From: Herbaspirillum sp. LeCh32-8
Lineage (GTDB): Bacteria > Pseudomonadota > Gammaproteobacteria > Burkholderiales > Burkholderiaceae_D
Reading direction: 5' to 3'
DNA length: 64,000 bases
NCBI RefSeq assembly: GCF_017814915.1
Contig: NZ_JAGIPZ010000003.1
Coordinates: forward strand, 186,001 to 250,000
This document shows, in pieces, positions 54,002 through 62,970 of the stretch (its first letter is position 1; each line of letters opens with the position of its first letter). The translations under genes were made by a program, and so were the position numbers. The notes below the pieces were generated by a model. That model saw only the letters and a program-made list of their open reading frames with translations. It was not told the origin of the DNA and made no database searches.

Positions 54002-54925
54002 ATGAGCGCCGACCATTCAGCCCACCACGCAGGGCGGGCCAAGCTGTTGCTGCTGTTGCTGGGCATCGTGTGGGGCCTGAACTGGCCGGCGGTGAAGACG
54101 GCGCTGTCGCAGCTTTCGCCGTGGGCCTTGCGCAGCATTGGCCTGAGCGCCGCGGCCGCGACGGTGTTTGCGCTGGGCCTGGCGCGCGGGCGCAACATGA
54201 AGGTGCGCTCCGGCCGCGACCGCTTGCATGTGGCGGTGGCCGGCGTGCTCAACATTGCCGCCTTCAACATCCTGCTGACCTTCGCCCAGTTGGGCGCGGC
54301 CACCTCGCGCGTGGCCATCATCACCTATTCCATGCCGCTGTGGGCCACCCTGTTCGCGCGCTTCGCGCTGGGCGAGCGGCTTGATCGCATGCGCGCCGCG
54401 GGCTTGTTGCTGGGCGCTTGCGGACTGGCGGTGCTGCTGGCCCCGCTGGCCGCGGGCGGCCTGCCGCCGGGCATCCTGCTGGCGCTGGCGGCGGCGCTGT
54501 CATGGGCGGCCGGCACCATCTACAGCAAGTGGGCGCGCATCGCCGCCGAGCCGCTGGCCGTGGCTGCTTGGCAATTGCTGACCGGGGCGCTGGTGGCGCT
54601 GACCGGCTTGCTGAGCTTCGAGGGCATGCCGCACTGGCCGCAATGGAGCGCGCTGCACGTGGAGGTGCTGCTGGCGGTGGCCTATCACATCGTGTTCGCC
54701 ATGGCGCTGGGTTACATGCTGTGGTTCAACATCATCAACAACCTGCCGGTCGGCGTGGCGACGCTGGGCACGCTGCTGGTGCCGGTGGTGGGCGTCACCG
54801 GCGCCGTGCTGCTGCTGGGCGAGCGCCCCGGCCTGTCGGACCTGGCCGGCTTCGCGCTGATCTTTTGCGCCGCGCTGTGCGTGCTGTTGCCGCGCAGCAT
54901 CCCGGTGCGCAGCGAACCGGGCTGA
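54002..54925 (+). CDS. EamA/DMT-family permease
   Basis: This 307-residue drug/metabolite transporter has ten hydrophobic helices in two EamA repeats (first starting LLLLLLGIVWGLNWPAVK; second from about residue 155, ILLALAAALSWAAGTIYSKW). It probably exports or imports an amino acid-like metabolite. It lies 99 nt after the M81 gene, behind a hairpin, and may be an extra member of the catabolic operon. The start has a GGAG site. No recognisable terminator follows in the 196-nt gap before the next chemoreceptor. Confidence 0.9.
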   Translation: MSADHSAHHAGRAKLLLLLLGIVWGLNWPAVKTALSQLSPWALRSIGLSAAAATVFALGLARGRNMKVRSGRDRLHVAVAGVLNIAAFNILLTFAQLGAATSRVAIITYSMPLWATLFARFALGERLDRMRAAGLLLGACGLAVLLAPLAAGGLPPGILLALAAALSWAAGTIYSKWARIAAEPLAVAAWQLLTGALVALTGLLSFEGMPHWPQWSALHVEVLLAVAYHIVFAMALGYMLWFNIINNLPVGVATLGTLLVPVVGVTGAVLLLGERPGLSDLAGFALIFCAALCVLLPRSIPVRSEPG

Positions 54926-55121
54926 AGTCGGCGTACGCCAATACAACACCCATCGCCCTACGGCCCGTTTGCCGGAACGCAAAGCGCACTTGCTGTGTTA
55001 GGCTGGACTGGCGACATTGATATTGTTTATATCAATGCCGCGATAACGACAATACGCGCGACCAGCCCGCCGCAACATCAACAACAAACAAGCAGCGGCG
55101 CCACGACAAAGGGAGACGGAG

Positions 55122-56723
55122 ATGAAGAACCTCAAGATAGGTGTACGCCTGGGCATCGGTTTTGTTTCCTTGCTGGGCCTGATGGCCATCATGGTCGGTA
55201 TCGCGGTGTGGCGCCTGGAAGACATCGGCGACGCCACCGACGACATGGTAAAGGTGGCGCTCAAGAAGGAGCGCGACGCCGTGCAGTGGCATGCCACCAT
55301 CAAGGAAAACGGGGTGCGCACCTTCGCCGTGATGAAGAGCGACGACGACGCCTTCCAGCAATACTTCCAGAAGCAGATCGACACCGAGTCGGGCAAGATC
55401 AACCAGCTGCAAAAGCGCGTCGAGGCCGCCATCGCCGATCCTGAAGAGAAGCGCCTGTTCGACGAAGTCGGCAAGCTGCGCGCGGTCTATCGCGACACCC
55501 GGCAAAAGATCTTCGACATGAAGAAAGCCGGCGACATCGCGCAGGCGCGCGAGATGACCGACACCACGCTGGTGAAGATGATGGATGCCTACGCTGACGG
55601 CGTACTGCGCTATGCCGACTTCCAGAAAAAATTCATCGACGACGCCGCCACCAGCATCGACAACAATTACCGTTCCGGCCGCAGCATGCTGATCGCACTG
55701 GGCCTGATCGAACTGGCGCTGGGAGCCGTGCTGGCCTGGCTGCTCACGCGCAGCATCACGCGCCCGCTGAACCAGGCGCTGACCATTGCCGAGACCGTGG
55801 CCGCGGGCGACCTCACCTCGCACATCACCACCGATGCGCGCGACGAAACCGGCAAGCTGCTGGCGGCGCTGCGCACCATGAACGGCAACCTGCTCGACAT
55901 CGTGGGCCGTGTGCGCAGCGGCACCGACACCATCAGCAACGCCTCGCGCGAGATCGCCAGCGGCAACCTCGACCTCTCGGCCCGCACCGAGCAACAGGCA
56001 GGCTCGCTGGAAGAAACCGCCTCGGCCATGGAGCAGCTGACCTCGACCGTCAAGCAGAACGCCGACAACGCGCGTCAGGCCAACCAGCTGGCGACGTCAG
56101 CCTCCGAGATTGCGATCCAGGGCGGCGACGTGGTAGGCCAGGTGGTGCAGACCATGGGCGCGATCCATGCCTCGTCGCAAAAGATCGCCGACATCATCGG
56201 CGTGATCGACGGCATCGCCTTCCAGACCAACATCCTGGCCCTGAACGCGGCGGTCGAAGCCGCCCGCGCCGGCGAGCAAGGCCGCGGCTTCGCGGTGGTG
56301 GCCTCGGAAGTGCGCACGCTGGCGCAGCGCTCGGCCGCAGCGGCCAAGGAGATCAAACAGCTGATCGACGATTCGGTGGAAAAGGTCGGCGATGGCAGCC
56401 GCCTGGTGGCCAAGGCCGGCGACACCATGAATGAAGTGGTCACCAGCGTGGCGCGCGTGACCGACATCGTGCGCGAGATCACCGCCGCCAGCAGCGAGCA
56501 GAGCGACGGCATCGAACAGGTCAACCTGGCCATCACCCACATCGATGAGGCCACGCAGCAGAACGCCGCGCTGGTGGAGGAAGCGGCGGCCGCCGCCAAG
56601 TCCATGCAGGATCAGGCGGCGGCGCTGTCGCAGGCGGTCAGCGTGTTCCGCCTGGAAGGCGGCGCGGTGGTTGCATCAGGTGCGACGGGTGCGCCCACGC
56701 TGGCGGCCACGCAGGGCAGCTGA
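55122..56723 (+). CDS. Methyl-accepting chemotaxis protein
   Basis: This 533-residue receptor has TM1 at about residues 10-30, a periplasmic four-helix-bundle-like sensor (residues 31-190) rich in charged residues, and TM2 ([20 protein letters not shown]). A HAMP domain, a signalling coiled coil with the conserved tip and a variable Ala/Thr tail without NWxxF complete it. An AGGGAGACGGAG site lies just before the ATG. It is monocistronic and just downstream of the catabolic operon, so it could sense that operon's substrate, but nothing in the sequence proves it. Confidence 0.95.
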   Translation: MKNLKIGVRLGIGFVSLLGLMAIMVGIAVWRLEDIGDATDDMVKVALKKERDAVQWHATIKENGVRTFAVMKSDDDAFQQYFQKQIDTESGKINQLQKRVEAAIADPEEKRLFDEVGKLRAVYRDTRQKIFDMKKAGDIAQAREMTDTTLVKMMDAYADGVLRYADFQKKFIDDAATSIDNNYRSGRSMLIALGLIELALGAVLAWLLTRSITRPLNQALTIAETVAAGDLTSHITTDARDETGKLLAALRTMNGNLLDIVGRVRSGTDTISNASREIASGNLDLSARTEQQAGSLEETASAMEQLTSTVKQNADNARQANQLATSASEIAIQGGDVVGQVVQTMGAIHASSQKIADIIGVIDGIAFQTNILALNAAVEAARAGEQGRGFAVVASEVRTLAQRSAAAAKEIKQLIDDSVEKVGDGSRLVAKAGDTMNEVVTSVARVTDIVREITAASSEQSDGIEQVNLAITHIDEATQQNAALVEEAAAAAKSMQDQAAALSQAVSVFRLEGGAVVASGATGAPTLAATQGS

Positions 56724-56753
56724 CGGCGCGCAGACGGCTTTGCCCGCGGCAGA

Positions 56754-57662
56754 TCAGCGCGGCACGTCGCCTTCCACCGTGGTGCGGTAGAGCGTGCGGC
56801 GCAGGTGCTGCGGGGTGATGGCGGCGTAGTGCTGGGTGCTGCGGTTGTCCCAGAACACCATATCGTGCGGCTGCCACTTGTGGGTGTAGACGTTCGCGGG
56901 GCGGGTGATGTGGGCATGCAGCTCGCGCAGCAACGCATCGCTCTCGTCGCGGGGGATGCCGACGATGTGCGAGGTAAAGCCTTCGCTGACGAACAGGATC
57001 TTGCGCCCGCTCTCCGGATGGGTGGTGATCACCGGATGCTCCACCGGCGGCACCTCGTCGATCTGCTTTTGCGTCAGCTCCGGACGCCACGGCGACAACT
57101 TGCGCAAACGCTCGTAGCGGTAGACATAGGAGTGCACCGCGCGCTTGCCTTCCAGCAGCCGCTTCACCTCGGCCGGCAGCGTGTCATAGGCGTCGGCGGT
57201 ATTGGCGTAGAGCGTGTCGCCGCGCTCGGCCGGCAGCTCCTGCGAATGCAGCAGCGCGCCCAGGCTGGGGCGAGGCATATAGGACAGGTCCGAATGCCAG
57301 TCGGCGCCGGCGTCGACCAGGCCGATCGGCTTGCCGTCTTCCACCACATTGGACACGATCAGGATCTCGGGATGGCCCTGCAGGTGGAAGCGGTTCAGCA
57401 CATGCACCTGCAGCGGACCGAAGCGGCGGCTGAAGTCGATGTGCTGTTCGGGTGTGATGCGCTGGTCGCGAAACACCACCACGCCGTGCTGCACGAAGGC
57501 CGCGCGGATGCTGCGCAGCGCTTCGTCGGAAACCGCCAGATCGAGGTCGAGCCCGATGACCTCGGCGCCCAGCGGGCCGTCGAACGGACGAATTTCAAAT
57601 GACTGGCGCGCCTGCCGTGCCGAAGCTGCGCGTTGCGTGGTCTCCAGGGTCTCTACCGACAT
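56754..57662 (-). CDS. TauD/TfdA-family Fe(II)/2-oxoglutarate dioxygenase
   Basis: This 302-residue dioxygenase has a double-stranded beta-helix core. Iron ligands are visible as His123 and Asp125 (ADWHSDLSY) and His278 (STQHYAAI), with the 2-oxoglutarate-binding Arg in LRRTLYRTTV. Relatives hydroxylate taurine, alkyl sulfates, 2,4-D or amino-acid derivatives; no sulfonate transporter is near, so the substrate is open. The ATG (MSVETLETT) is chosen for its AGGAG site. It is divergent from a JmjC-type oxygenase across a 160-bp gap holding a perfect 24-bp palindrome. Confidence 0.93.
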   Translation of the reverse strand: MSVETLETTQRAASARQARQSFEIRPFDGPLGAEVIGLDLDLAVSDEALRSIRAAFVQHGVVVFRDQRITPEQHIDFSRRFGPLQVHVLNRFHLQGHPEILIVSNVVEDGKPIGLVDAGADWHSDLSYMPRPSLGALLHSQELPAERGDTLYANTADAYDTLPAEVKRLLEGKRAVHSYVYRYERLRKLSPWRPELTQKQIDEVPPVEHPVITTHPESGRKILFVSEGFTSHIVGIPRDESDALLRELHAHITRPANVYTHKWQPHDMVFWDNRSTQHYAAITPQHLRRTLYRTTVEGDVPR

Positions 57663-57767
57663 ATCTGCTCCTGTGCGTGCATGCATGGCTGTCTTGAGCC
57701 CATGCGTACAGGCCAGCCAGCGAAAAACATCCATTACACTCCCGCCGCCTCATGCGAACAACGAACA

Positions 57768-57791
57768 AGAACGCATATCCATATGCGTTCT
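57768..57791. promoter_or_regulatory. Perfect 24-bp palindrome between two 2OG oxygenase genes
   Basis: AGAACGCATAT-CC-ATATGCGTTCT has 11-bp perfect arms and lies in the divergent gap, 31 bp before the JmjC gene start and 105 bp from the TauD start. It could be an operator for an unknown dimeric regulator; as RNA it would also be a strong hairpin. No regulator gene is adjacent. Confidence 0.55.
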
Positions 57792-57822
57792 TCGTTGCAA
57801 CCCGGGGCGATAAAATACGCGC

Positions 57823-58761
57823 ATGCCCAAACCCACCGCAGACAAGAAACCCGCCGGCGGCGCCCGCAACGCAGCGCGCGCGCTGCCGCCCCGGCCCGCC
57901 TGGAGCGGCCTGTCCGACGTCGAGCTCGCCGCCCGGAAACTTGCCAAGGAACAAAGGGACGCGCAGGTGCGCGGCGTCGGCTCGATCAACGACATGCGCG
58001 AGGCCATCAAGACGGCCAGCCGCAAGCTGCCCATGATCACCGAGGTGCCGCGCCTGGGCCAGCTCAGCGCTGCGGCCTTTCGCGCGCGCGCCGCGCAAGG
58101 CCTGCCCTTCGTCATCACCGGGCTGGTCGGCAAGTGGCCGCTGTCGTCGCTGACGCTGCCTACCCTGCGCGAGCACTTCGGCCAACTCGCGGTGCGCGCG
58201 CGCACCGGCGACTACATCAACACCGCCTTCGCCCCGGACCGCGCGATGCAGGACATGTCGCTGCTGCAATACCTCGACCTGGCCAATGCGGCGGCCGACG
58301 CCGGCGCCCTGCCGCCCTACCTCGGCAACCTTGAGCTGCGCGAACTCAATGCCCTGTGCCACTGGCCGACCTGGTTCGACAAGATGGGCCCGCCGCGCTT
58401 CTGGATCGGCCCCGCCGGCACCGTCACGCCGCTGCACTGCGACTACGACGACAACATCTTCGCGCAGATCTGGGGCCGCAAGCGCATCTGGCTGGCGCCG
58501 CCGCACCATGACGAATTCCTCTACCCCAGGGAAGCCAACGCCATCCTGTTCGGCTCGCCCTTCGATCCCGGGCAGCCGGACTTCGACAACTTCCCGCTGG
58601 CGCGCCACGCAGCGATCACGGTATGCGACATGCAAGCCGGCGAGCTGCTGTACCTGCCGGCAGGCTGGTACCACCAGGTCAAGTCGATGAGCTTCTCGCT
58701 CTCGGCCAACCGCTGGGCGAGGGCGACGCCGCTGCTCCTGGGGGCGGGGCAAGGCATGTAA
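57823..58761 (+). CDS. JmjC/cupin-8-like Fe(II)/2-oxoglutarate oxygenase
   Basis: This 312-residue protein has an N-terminal Lys/Pro/Ala-rich basic segment of about 50 residues and a JmjC-type domain. Iron ligands are His205-x-Asp207 (TPLHCDYDDN) and His284 (GWYHQVKSM), with the GGWYH-type context of the cupin-8/FIH-like group. Relatives hydroxylate proteins (ribosomal proteins, transcription factors) or small molecules. The basic N-terminus hints at binding nucleic acid or ribosome, which is speculation. It is divergent from the TauD-like gene and has no clear partner. Confidence 0.9.
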   Translation: MPKPTADKKPAGGARNAARALPPRPAWSGLSDVELAARKLAKEQRDAQVRGVGSINDMREAIKTASRKLPMITEVPRLGQLSAAAFRARAAQGLPFVITGLVGKWPLSSLTLPTLREHFGQLAVRARTGDYINTAFAPDRAMQDMSLLQYLDLANAAADAGALPPYLGNLELRELNALCHWPTWFDKMGPPRFWIGPAGTVTPLHCDYDDNIFAQIWGRKRIWLAPPHHDEFLYPREANAILFGSPFDPGQPDFDNFPLARHAAITVCDMQAGELLYLPAGWYHQVKSMSFSLSANRWARATPLLLGAGQGM

Positions 58762-58911
58762 GGGCGCTGCCATGAAACCCGCGCAGCATGCGCCCACACA
58801 CCCATCAATGGCCGCGCAATGCGCTGGCGATGATGGGTGGAGTGACTCAACGAAAGACGGACACCGCTCACGGGCGCGTTCGAATACGATCAGCAGCCAG
58901 CTTCAAGCGTG

Positions 58912-59058
58912 ATGTACACGCGCAAAGGCCACCTGTACAACGCCACCGGCAGCGAGGATTTCTCAGGTGAGCCCTTCCCGTTCAAGGAACAACAAGAGTT
59001 CATGCAGCGCGAAGAGCTGAAGGAGTTTTTCAGCGCGTGCTTCAACGCTGCCGATTGA
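58912..59058 (+). CDS. Small hypothetical protein (48 residues)
   Basis: This short frame (MYTRKGHLYNATGSEDFSGE, then PFPFKEQQEFMQREELKEFF and a short tail) has ordinary protein composition and lies between the JmjC gene and the next hypothetical gene. A GTG one codon earlier is an alternative start, and the frame is open 21 more codons upstream (TGAFEYDQQPASS), so it may be a 5'-degraded or non-ATG-started gene. No ribosome-binding site is evident. Family unknown. Confidence 0.4.
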   Translation: MYTRKGHLYNATGSEDFSGEPFPFKEQQEFMQREELKEFFSACFNAAD

Positions 59059-59184
59059 GCGTGCGCGCCTTGCGCCGGAAACATTGATTTTGCGACGCCG
59101 CCCGCGGTCGGCTGTCGCACCCCGGTGACGGGCAAGGTAGCGGTGGTATGCTCTCGCTACCCAATACAACCGGCAGAAAAAGCG

Positions 59185-59628
59185 ATGAGCAAGGTTCTGA
59201 GCGTGAGTCTGTATGCAGACAGGGCTCACATTGAAGTACAAGTCGAGGCGCGCAAGGGCGGCCATTTCGCGCTGACGCTTAGCGTCAACGGCAAGGACAT
59301 GATCGGCCCCATGGATGGATTCGCCACACCGCATGAAGCGCTGGACTACGCGCTGGTGCATTACACCGGATACCCGCTGACCGGCGTCTACGTCGAAGGC
59401 GGAAAGGGCGCGCTGGATGCCGGCGTGGCCAATGATTTCATCCAGAGCCTGGAAAGCAAGGGCCTGAGGGCGTTCCACAAGTTCCTGCAGCAGCTGGAAG
59501 CGCAATACGGCATTGCGCCGGCGCTTGAAGGCGAGTACCGGACGGCGCACACGCGCTGGGTCAGCAAAGGCAGTTTGTTCGACGCCGCCGTGGCCATCAA
59601 CAAGCTGCGCAACAGCCCCAGGCGGTAA
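59185..59628 (+). CDS. Hypothetical protein (147 residues)
   Basis: This soluble alpha/beta protein has no signal peptide or membrane segment. It starts SKVLSVSLYADRAHIEVQVE; residues 25-60 form beta strands (HFALTLSVNGKDMIGPMDGF), with helices after residue 50, and the tail is basic. I do not recognise the family. The ATG chosen has only a weak purine-rich site (AGAAAAAG); an earlier start at 59125 would add 20 residues. It is convergent with the sugar ABC permease gene. Confidence 0.7.
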   Translation: MSKVLSVSLYADRAHIEVQVEARKGGHFALTLSVNGKDMIGPMDGFATPHEALDYALVHYTGYPLTGVYVEGGKGALDAGVANDFIQSLESKGLRAFHKFLQQLEAQYGIAPALEGEYRTAHTRWVSKGSLFDAAVAINKLRNSPRR

Positions 59629-59701
59629 GCCTGCCGCTGCAGTTGCCGGGCATATCCGCGTTCGACTGATCGCGGACGTCCCGGACAACGCCCTCTCCCC
59701 T

Positions 59702-60553
59702 CTATCCCTTGCTGGCCCCGAACGTCAGGCCGGCCACGAACTGCTTCTGCATCACGAAGAACAGCAGCACCGACGGCAGGGCCGCCAGAATGGAGCCGGC
59801 CGAGACCAGGTTCCAGGCGGTGGTCCATTGGCCGCGCAATGCGGCTACGCCGACGGTGATGGGGGCGACGTCATCGCCCTGGGTCAGGCACAGGGCCCAG
59901 AAGTAGTCATTCCACACGAAGGTGAACACCAGTACCGCCAGCGCCGCCAGCGCGGGGCGGATCAGCGGCAGCACGATGCGGTAGAACACGGTCCATTCGC
60001 CGGCGCCCTCGATGCGCGCGGCCTCGATCATCTCAAAGGGCAGCTGCTTGATGAAGTTGCGCAGGAACAGCGTGCAAAATCCGGTCTGCATGGCGATGTG
60101 GAACAGCATCATCCCGGTGATGGTGTTGAACAGGCCCAGCGACAGCGAAAGGTCGCGCACCGGGATCATCAGGATCTGCTGCGGCACGAAGTTGCAGGCC
60201 ACGAAGGTGGCGAACAGCAGCGTGTTGCCGCGGAACTTGTAGGTCGACAGCGCGAAGCCGGCCATGGCCGCCAGCGCGATGGCGCCGATCACCGAGGGGA
60301 TGGTGATGAGGCAGCTGTTCCAGAAGTAGTGCAGCATCGGTGAGGCGGTCAACGCTTCGCGGTAATTCTCCAGCATCGCGAAGTCCTGCGGCCAGCCCCA
60401 GTAATTGCCCGCCATCAGCTCGTCGTTGGAGCGCACCGAGGTGACCAGCGCGGTCAGCATCGGCAGCAGCCACACCAGCAGCGCCAGCGGCAGGGTCAGC
60501 TGGTAGAACAGGCGATTGAGCGGCTTCCACTTTTCTATCGGCATGGGAAACAT
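59702..60553 (-). CDS. Carbohydrate ABC transporter permease (MalG type)
   Basis: This 283-residue permease of the CUT1 family has six hydrophobic helices and the EAA loop (EMIEAARIEGAGEWTVFYRI) that docks to the ATPase. It is the second channel subunit of the sugar importer. The AGGAGAG site before the ATG is strong. It lies 9 nt after the MalF-type gene and is the last gene of the operon visible here; no terminator is clear in the 73-nt gap to the convergent hypothetical gene. The ATPase gene is not in the window. Confidence 0.94.
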   Translation of the reverse strand: MFPMPIEKWKPLNRLFYQLTLPLALLVWLLPMLTALVTSVRSNDELMAGNYWGWPQDFAMLENYREALTASPMLHYFWNSCLITIPSVIGAIALAAMAGFALSTYKFRGNTLLFATFVACNFVPQQILMIPVRDLSLSLGLFNTITGMMLFHIAMQTGFCTLFLRNFIKQLPFEMIEAARIEGAGEWTVFYRIVLPLIRPALAALAVLVFTFVWNDYFWALCLTQGDDVAPITVGVAALRGQWTTAWNLVSAGSILAALPSVLLFFVMQKQFVAGLTFGASKG

Positions 60554-60562
60554 GGTGCTCTC

Positions 60563-61489
60563 CTAGCTTTCGGTACGCAGCATGCGGCGCAGTTGGTAGA
60601 CGATATAGACCAGCATGATGGCGAACAGCGTCACCGCGATCGCCGCCGAGTAGCCTTGCCGGTAATACTTGATGGCCTGGTCGTAGGCGTAATAGGCCAA
60701 CACGGTCGAACTCTCGTAGGGGCCGCCGCTGCTCATCACCGAGATCAGGTCGAAGCTGCGCAGCGCACCGATGATGCTGACCACGAAGGCCATGAAGGTG
60801 GTCGGCCGCAGCTGCGGCAGGATCACGTAGCGCAGCATGCTCCAGCCCTTGGCGCCTTCCATGCGCGCGGCCTCGACCTGGTCGTTGTTGATGGCGGTCA
60901 GGCCGGTGAGGTAGAGGATCATGCAGTAGGCGGTCTGCGGCCACAGCGCGGCGAAGATGATGCCGAAGGTGGCGTAGCGGGCGTCACCCAGCACCGGGAT
61001 GCCCTGCCCCAGCAGCAGCGAGAGCAGGCCGAAGCTGGGATCGTAGAACCAGCTGAAGATGAGGCCGACCACCACCCCGGAGAGCACGAAAGGCGCGAAG
61101 AACAGCGCCTTGACCACGCGCATGCCGCGCACCTTCTGGTTCAGGTAGAGCGCGATGGCCAGGCCCATGGGCGGGGCCAGCAGGAACATCAGCAGCCAGG
61201 CGAGGTTGTTCTTGAGGGCGGTATAGAAGGTCGGCGCGTGCAGCAGCTCGATGTAGTTGCCCAGGCCGATGAACCGGGGCGCGGTCATGCCGTCCCAGTT
61301 GAAGAAGCTGAGGTAGATGGTGTACGCGATCGGATAGAGCACGTAGACCAGCGTCATCACGCAGGCCGGCGCCAGGAACCACAGCGCGGCCCGGTTGCGG
61401 CGCGCGGCTGCGCGGCGCGGCGGCGCGGCGGCCGGCGCGCTCGGCTCGGCGGCGCGTTCAGAATGAATGGCGGGCGTCTGTACCAGCAT
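60563..61489 (-). CDS. Carbohydrate ABC transporter permease (MalF type)
   Basis: This 308-residue CUT1 permease has six hydrophobic helices after a Pro/Ala-rich, basic cytoplasmic N-terminus (PAAAPPRRAAARRNRAALWF) and the EAA loop (QVEAARMEGAKGWSMLRYVI). The ATG (MLVQTPAIHS) is chosen for its GGGAG site; the frame is open 11 codons upstream. It forms the channel with the MalG-type protein and takes its substrate from the binding protein encoded upstream. Confidence 0.93.
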   Translation of the reverse strand: MLVQTPAIHSERAAEPSAPAAAPPRRAAARRNRAALWFLAPACVMTLVYVLYPIAYTIYLSFFNWDGMTAPRFIGLGNYIELLHAPTFYTALKNNLAWLLMFLLAPPMGLAIALYLNQKVRGMRVVKALFFAPFVLSGVVVGLIFSWFYDPSFGLLSLLLGQGIPVLGDARYATFGIIFAALWPQTAYCMILYLTGLTAINNDQVEAARMEGAKGWSMLRYVILPQLRPTTFMAFVVSIIGALRSFDLISVMSSGGPYESSTVLAYYAYDQAIKYYRQGYSAAIAVTLFAIMLVYIVYQLRRMLRTES

Positions 61490-61601
61490 ATCGATGCACT
61501 CCCGTGTTGCGTGTTGCTGCATGAAGACGGAGCCGCGGCGGAGGCGAACTCGCCTTGCCCGCCGCGGCCTGACTCAGTGACAAGAAGTCACAAGCCAGGG
61601 G

Positions 61602-62852
61602 TCAGGACTTCTTGTAGATCCGCTGGCGGCTTTGCTCCAGCTCCTTGAGCACGTCATCGAGCTTGCTCGGATCGCTGACGAACTTTTGCATGCCCTTCAT
61701 GCCTTCATCGGCCATTTCCTTGGTCATGTCGCGATCGTAGAACTGGGCGATGCCGCCCTTGGCGTTGGAGAGGATCTGGAAGCCGATGCGCGAGATCGGT
61801 TCGGTCGGCTCGGGCGACTTGCTGTTGGCCGGCAGCGATCCCAGGCCGTCGGCCAGCTTGGCGCTGATGGCCGGGGTGCCGACGAAAGCCAGGAAGCGGC
61901 GCGCGTCAGCCTTGTTGCGGGCCTTGCTGGGGATATGGATGGACTCGGTCGGTCCCTCTTCGGCGGTCGGCACATTGGCGTCGATGATGGGGAACTGGAA
62001 GTAGCCCATGTTGGCCGCCATCTTGGCCGGGAAGCCCTTGGCGATGAAGGTGCCCATCAGCATCATCGCCGCCTTGCCCTGGAACAGGAAGGGCTGCGCG
62101 CCGTCGAGGTCATAGGAGAGTGCGTTGTCGATGAAGTACTTGTTGTCGATCAGGGTCTTCCAGGCGGTGTAGACCTTCTTCACGCGGGCGTCGGTGTAGG
62201 CGATCTCGCCGGCCATCAACTGCTGGTGGAAGGCGTTGCCGTTCAGGCGCAGGTCAAGGTAGTCGAACCAGCCGGCCAGGGTCCAGGCGTCGCGCCCGCC
62301 CACGGCCAGCGGCGCGATGCCGGCGGCCTTGAGCTTCTTGCAGGCGTCCAGGAATTCATCCCAGGTCTTGGGCTCGGCGGCGATGCCGGCGCTCTTGAAG
62401 ATGTCCTTGCGGTAGAACATGCCCCACGAGTAATACACGGTCGGCAAGGCGTACTGCTTGCCCAGGTAGGACGAGGCTTCCTTGGTGGAGGCGTAGGTGG
62501 CGTCCCAGTTGTTCTTCTTCCAGTCTTCGCTCACGTCTTCCAGCAGGCCGCGGCTGGCGTAGAAGGCCATGCGCTCGCCGTTGTGCCAGTTGATGATGTC
62601 CGGCGCCTGGGTCGACAGCCAGCCGGGCAGCTGCACCTTGTAGGCCTCTTCTTCCACGAAGGCGACCTTGATGTCGACGTCGGGATTGGCCTTCTTGAAT
62701 TCGTCCAGGGTGGACTGCCAGACAGTGCGCTGGACCGCGCCCTTGTAGGCGATGTTCACCGCCAGCGTACCGGCTGCGGCCGGCGCGGTGGAGGTCGCGG
62801 CGGCGGTCGCCAACAGGCCGGCCAGCAGGCCCATGCGTATGATTTTGCTCAT
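61602..62852 (-). CDS. Carbohydrate ABC transporter substrate-binding protein
   Basis: This 416-residue extracellular solute-binding family 1 protein has a Sec signal (MGLLAGLLATAAATSTAPAA, cleavage near residue 27). The mature protein has the two-lobe layout with WQSTLDEFKKANPDVDIKVA near its start. It carries a sugar to the MalFG-like permeases. The next gene upstream is a GH42 beta-galactosidase, so beta-galactosides or arabinogalactan fragments are likely substrates. The start has a CGGAG site. There is a 112-nt gap to the downstream permease and 118 nt to the galactosidase gene. Confidence 0.93.
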   Translation of the reverse strand: MSKIIRMGLLAGLLATAAATSTAPAAAGTLAVNIAYKGAVQRTVWQSTLDEFKKANPDVDIKVAFVEEEAYKVQLPGWLSTQAPDIINWHNGERMAFYASRGLLEDVSEDWKKNNWDATYASTKEASSYLGKQYALPTVYYSWGMFYRKDIFKSAGIAAEPKTWDEFLDACKKLKAAGIAPLAVGGRDAWTLAGWFDYLDLRLNGNAFHQQLMAGEIAYTDARVKKVYTAWKTLIDNKYFIDNALSYDLDGAQPFLFQGKAAMMLMGTFIAKGFPAKMAANMGYFQFPIIDANVPTAEEGPTESIHIPSKARNKADARRFLAFVGTPAISAKLADGLGSLPANSKSPEPTEPISRIGFQILSNAKGGIAQFYDRDMTKEMADEGMKGMQKFVSDPSKLDDVLKELEQSRQRIYKKS

Positions 62853-62970
62853 TGATGTCTCCGAATAATTTTCTACACGATGTCGTTCAGCGTATGCGCA
62901 GGTCTTGGCGCCTGCTTGGCCTCGGTGCCGCTTGCGTGGCGCCGGGCGCTCTTCCAGAGTGTGTGTTTTC

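Noticed and set aside
51083-54016. A 977-codon minus-strand frame antisense to the carbamoylase-like and M81 genes
   Set aside because: Same antisense artefact; no ribosome-binding site or domain.
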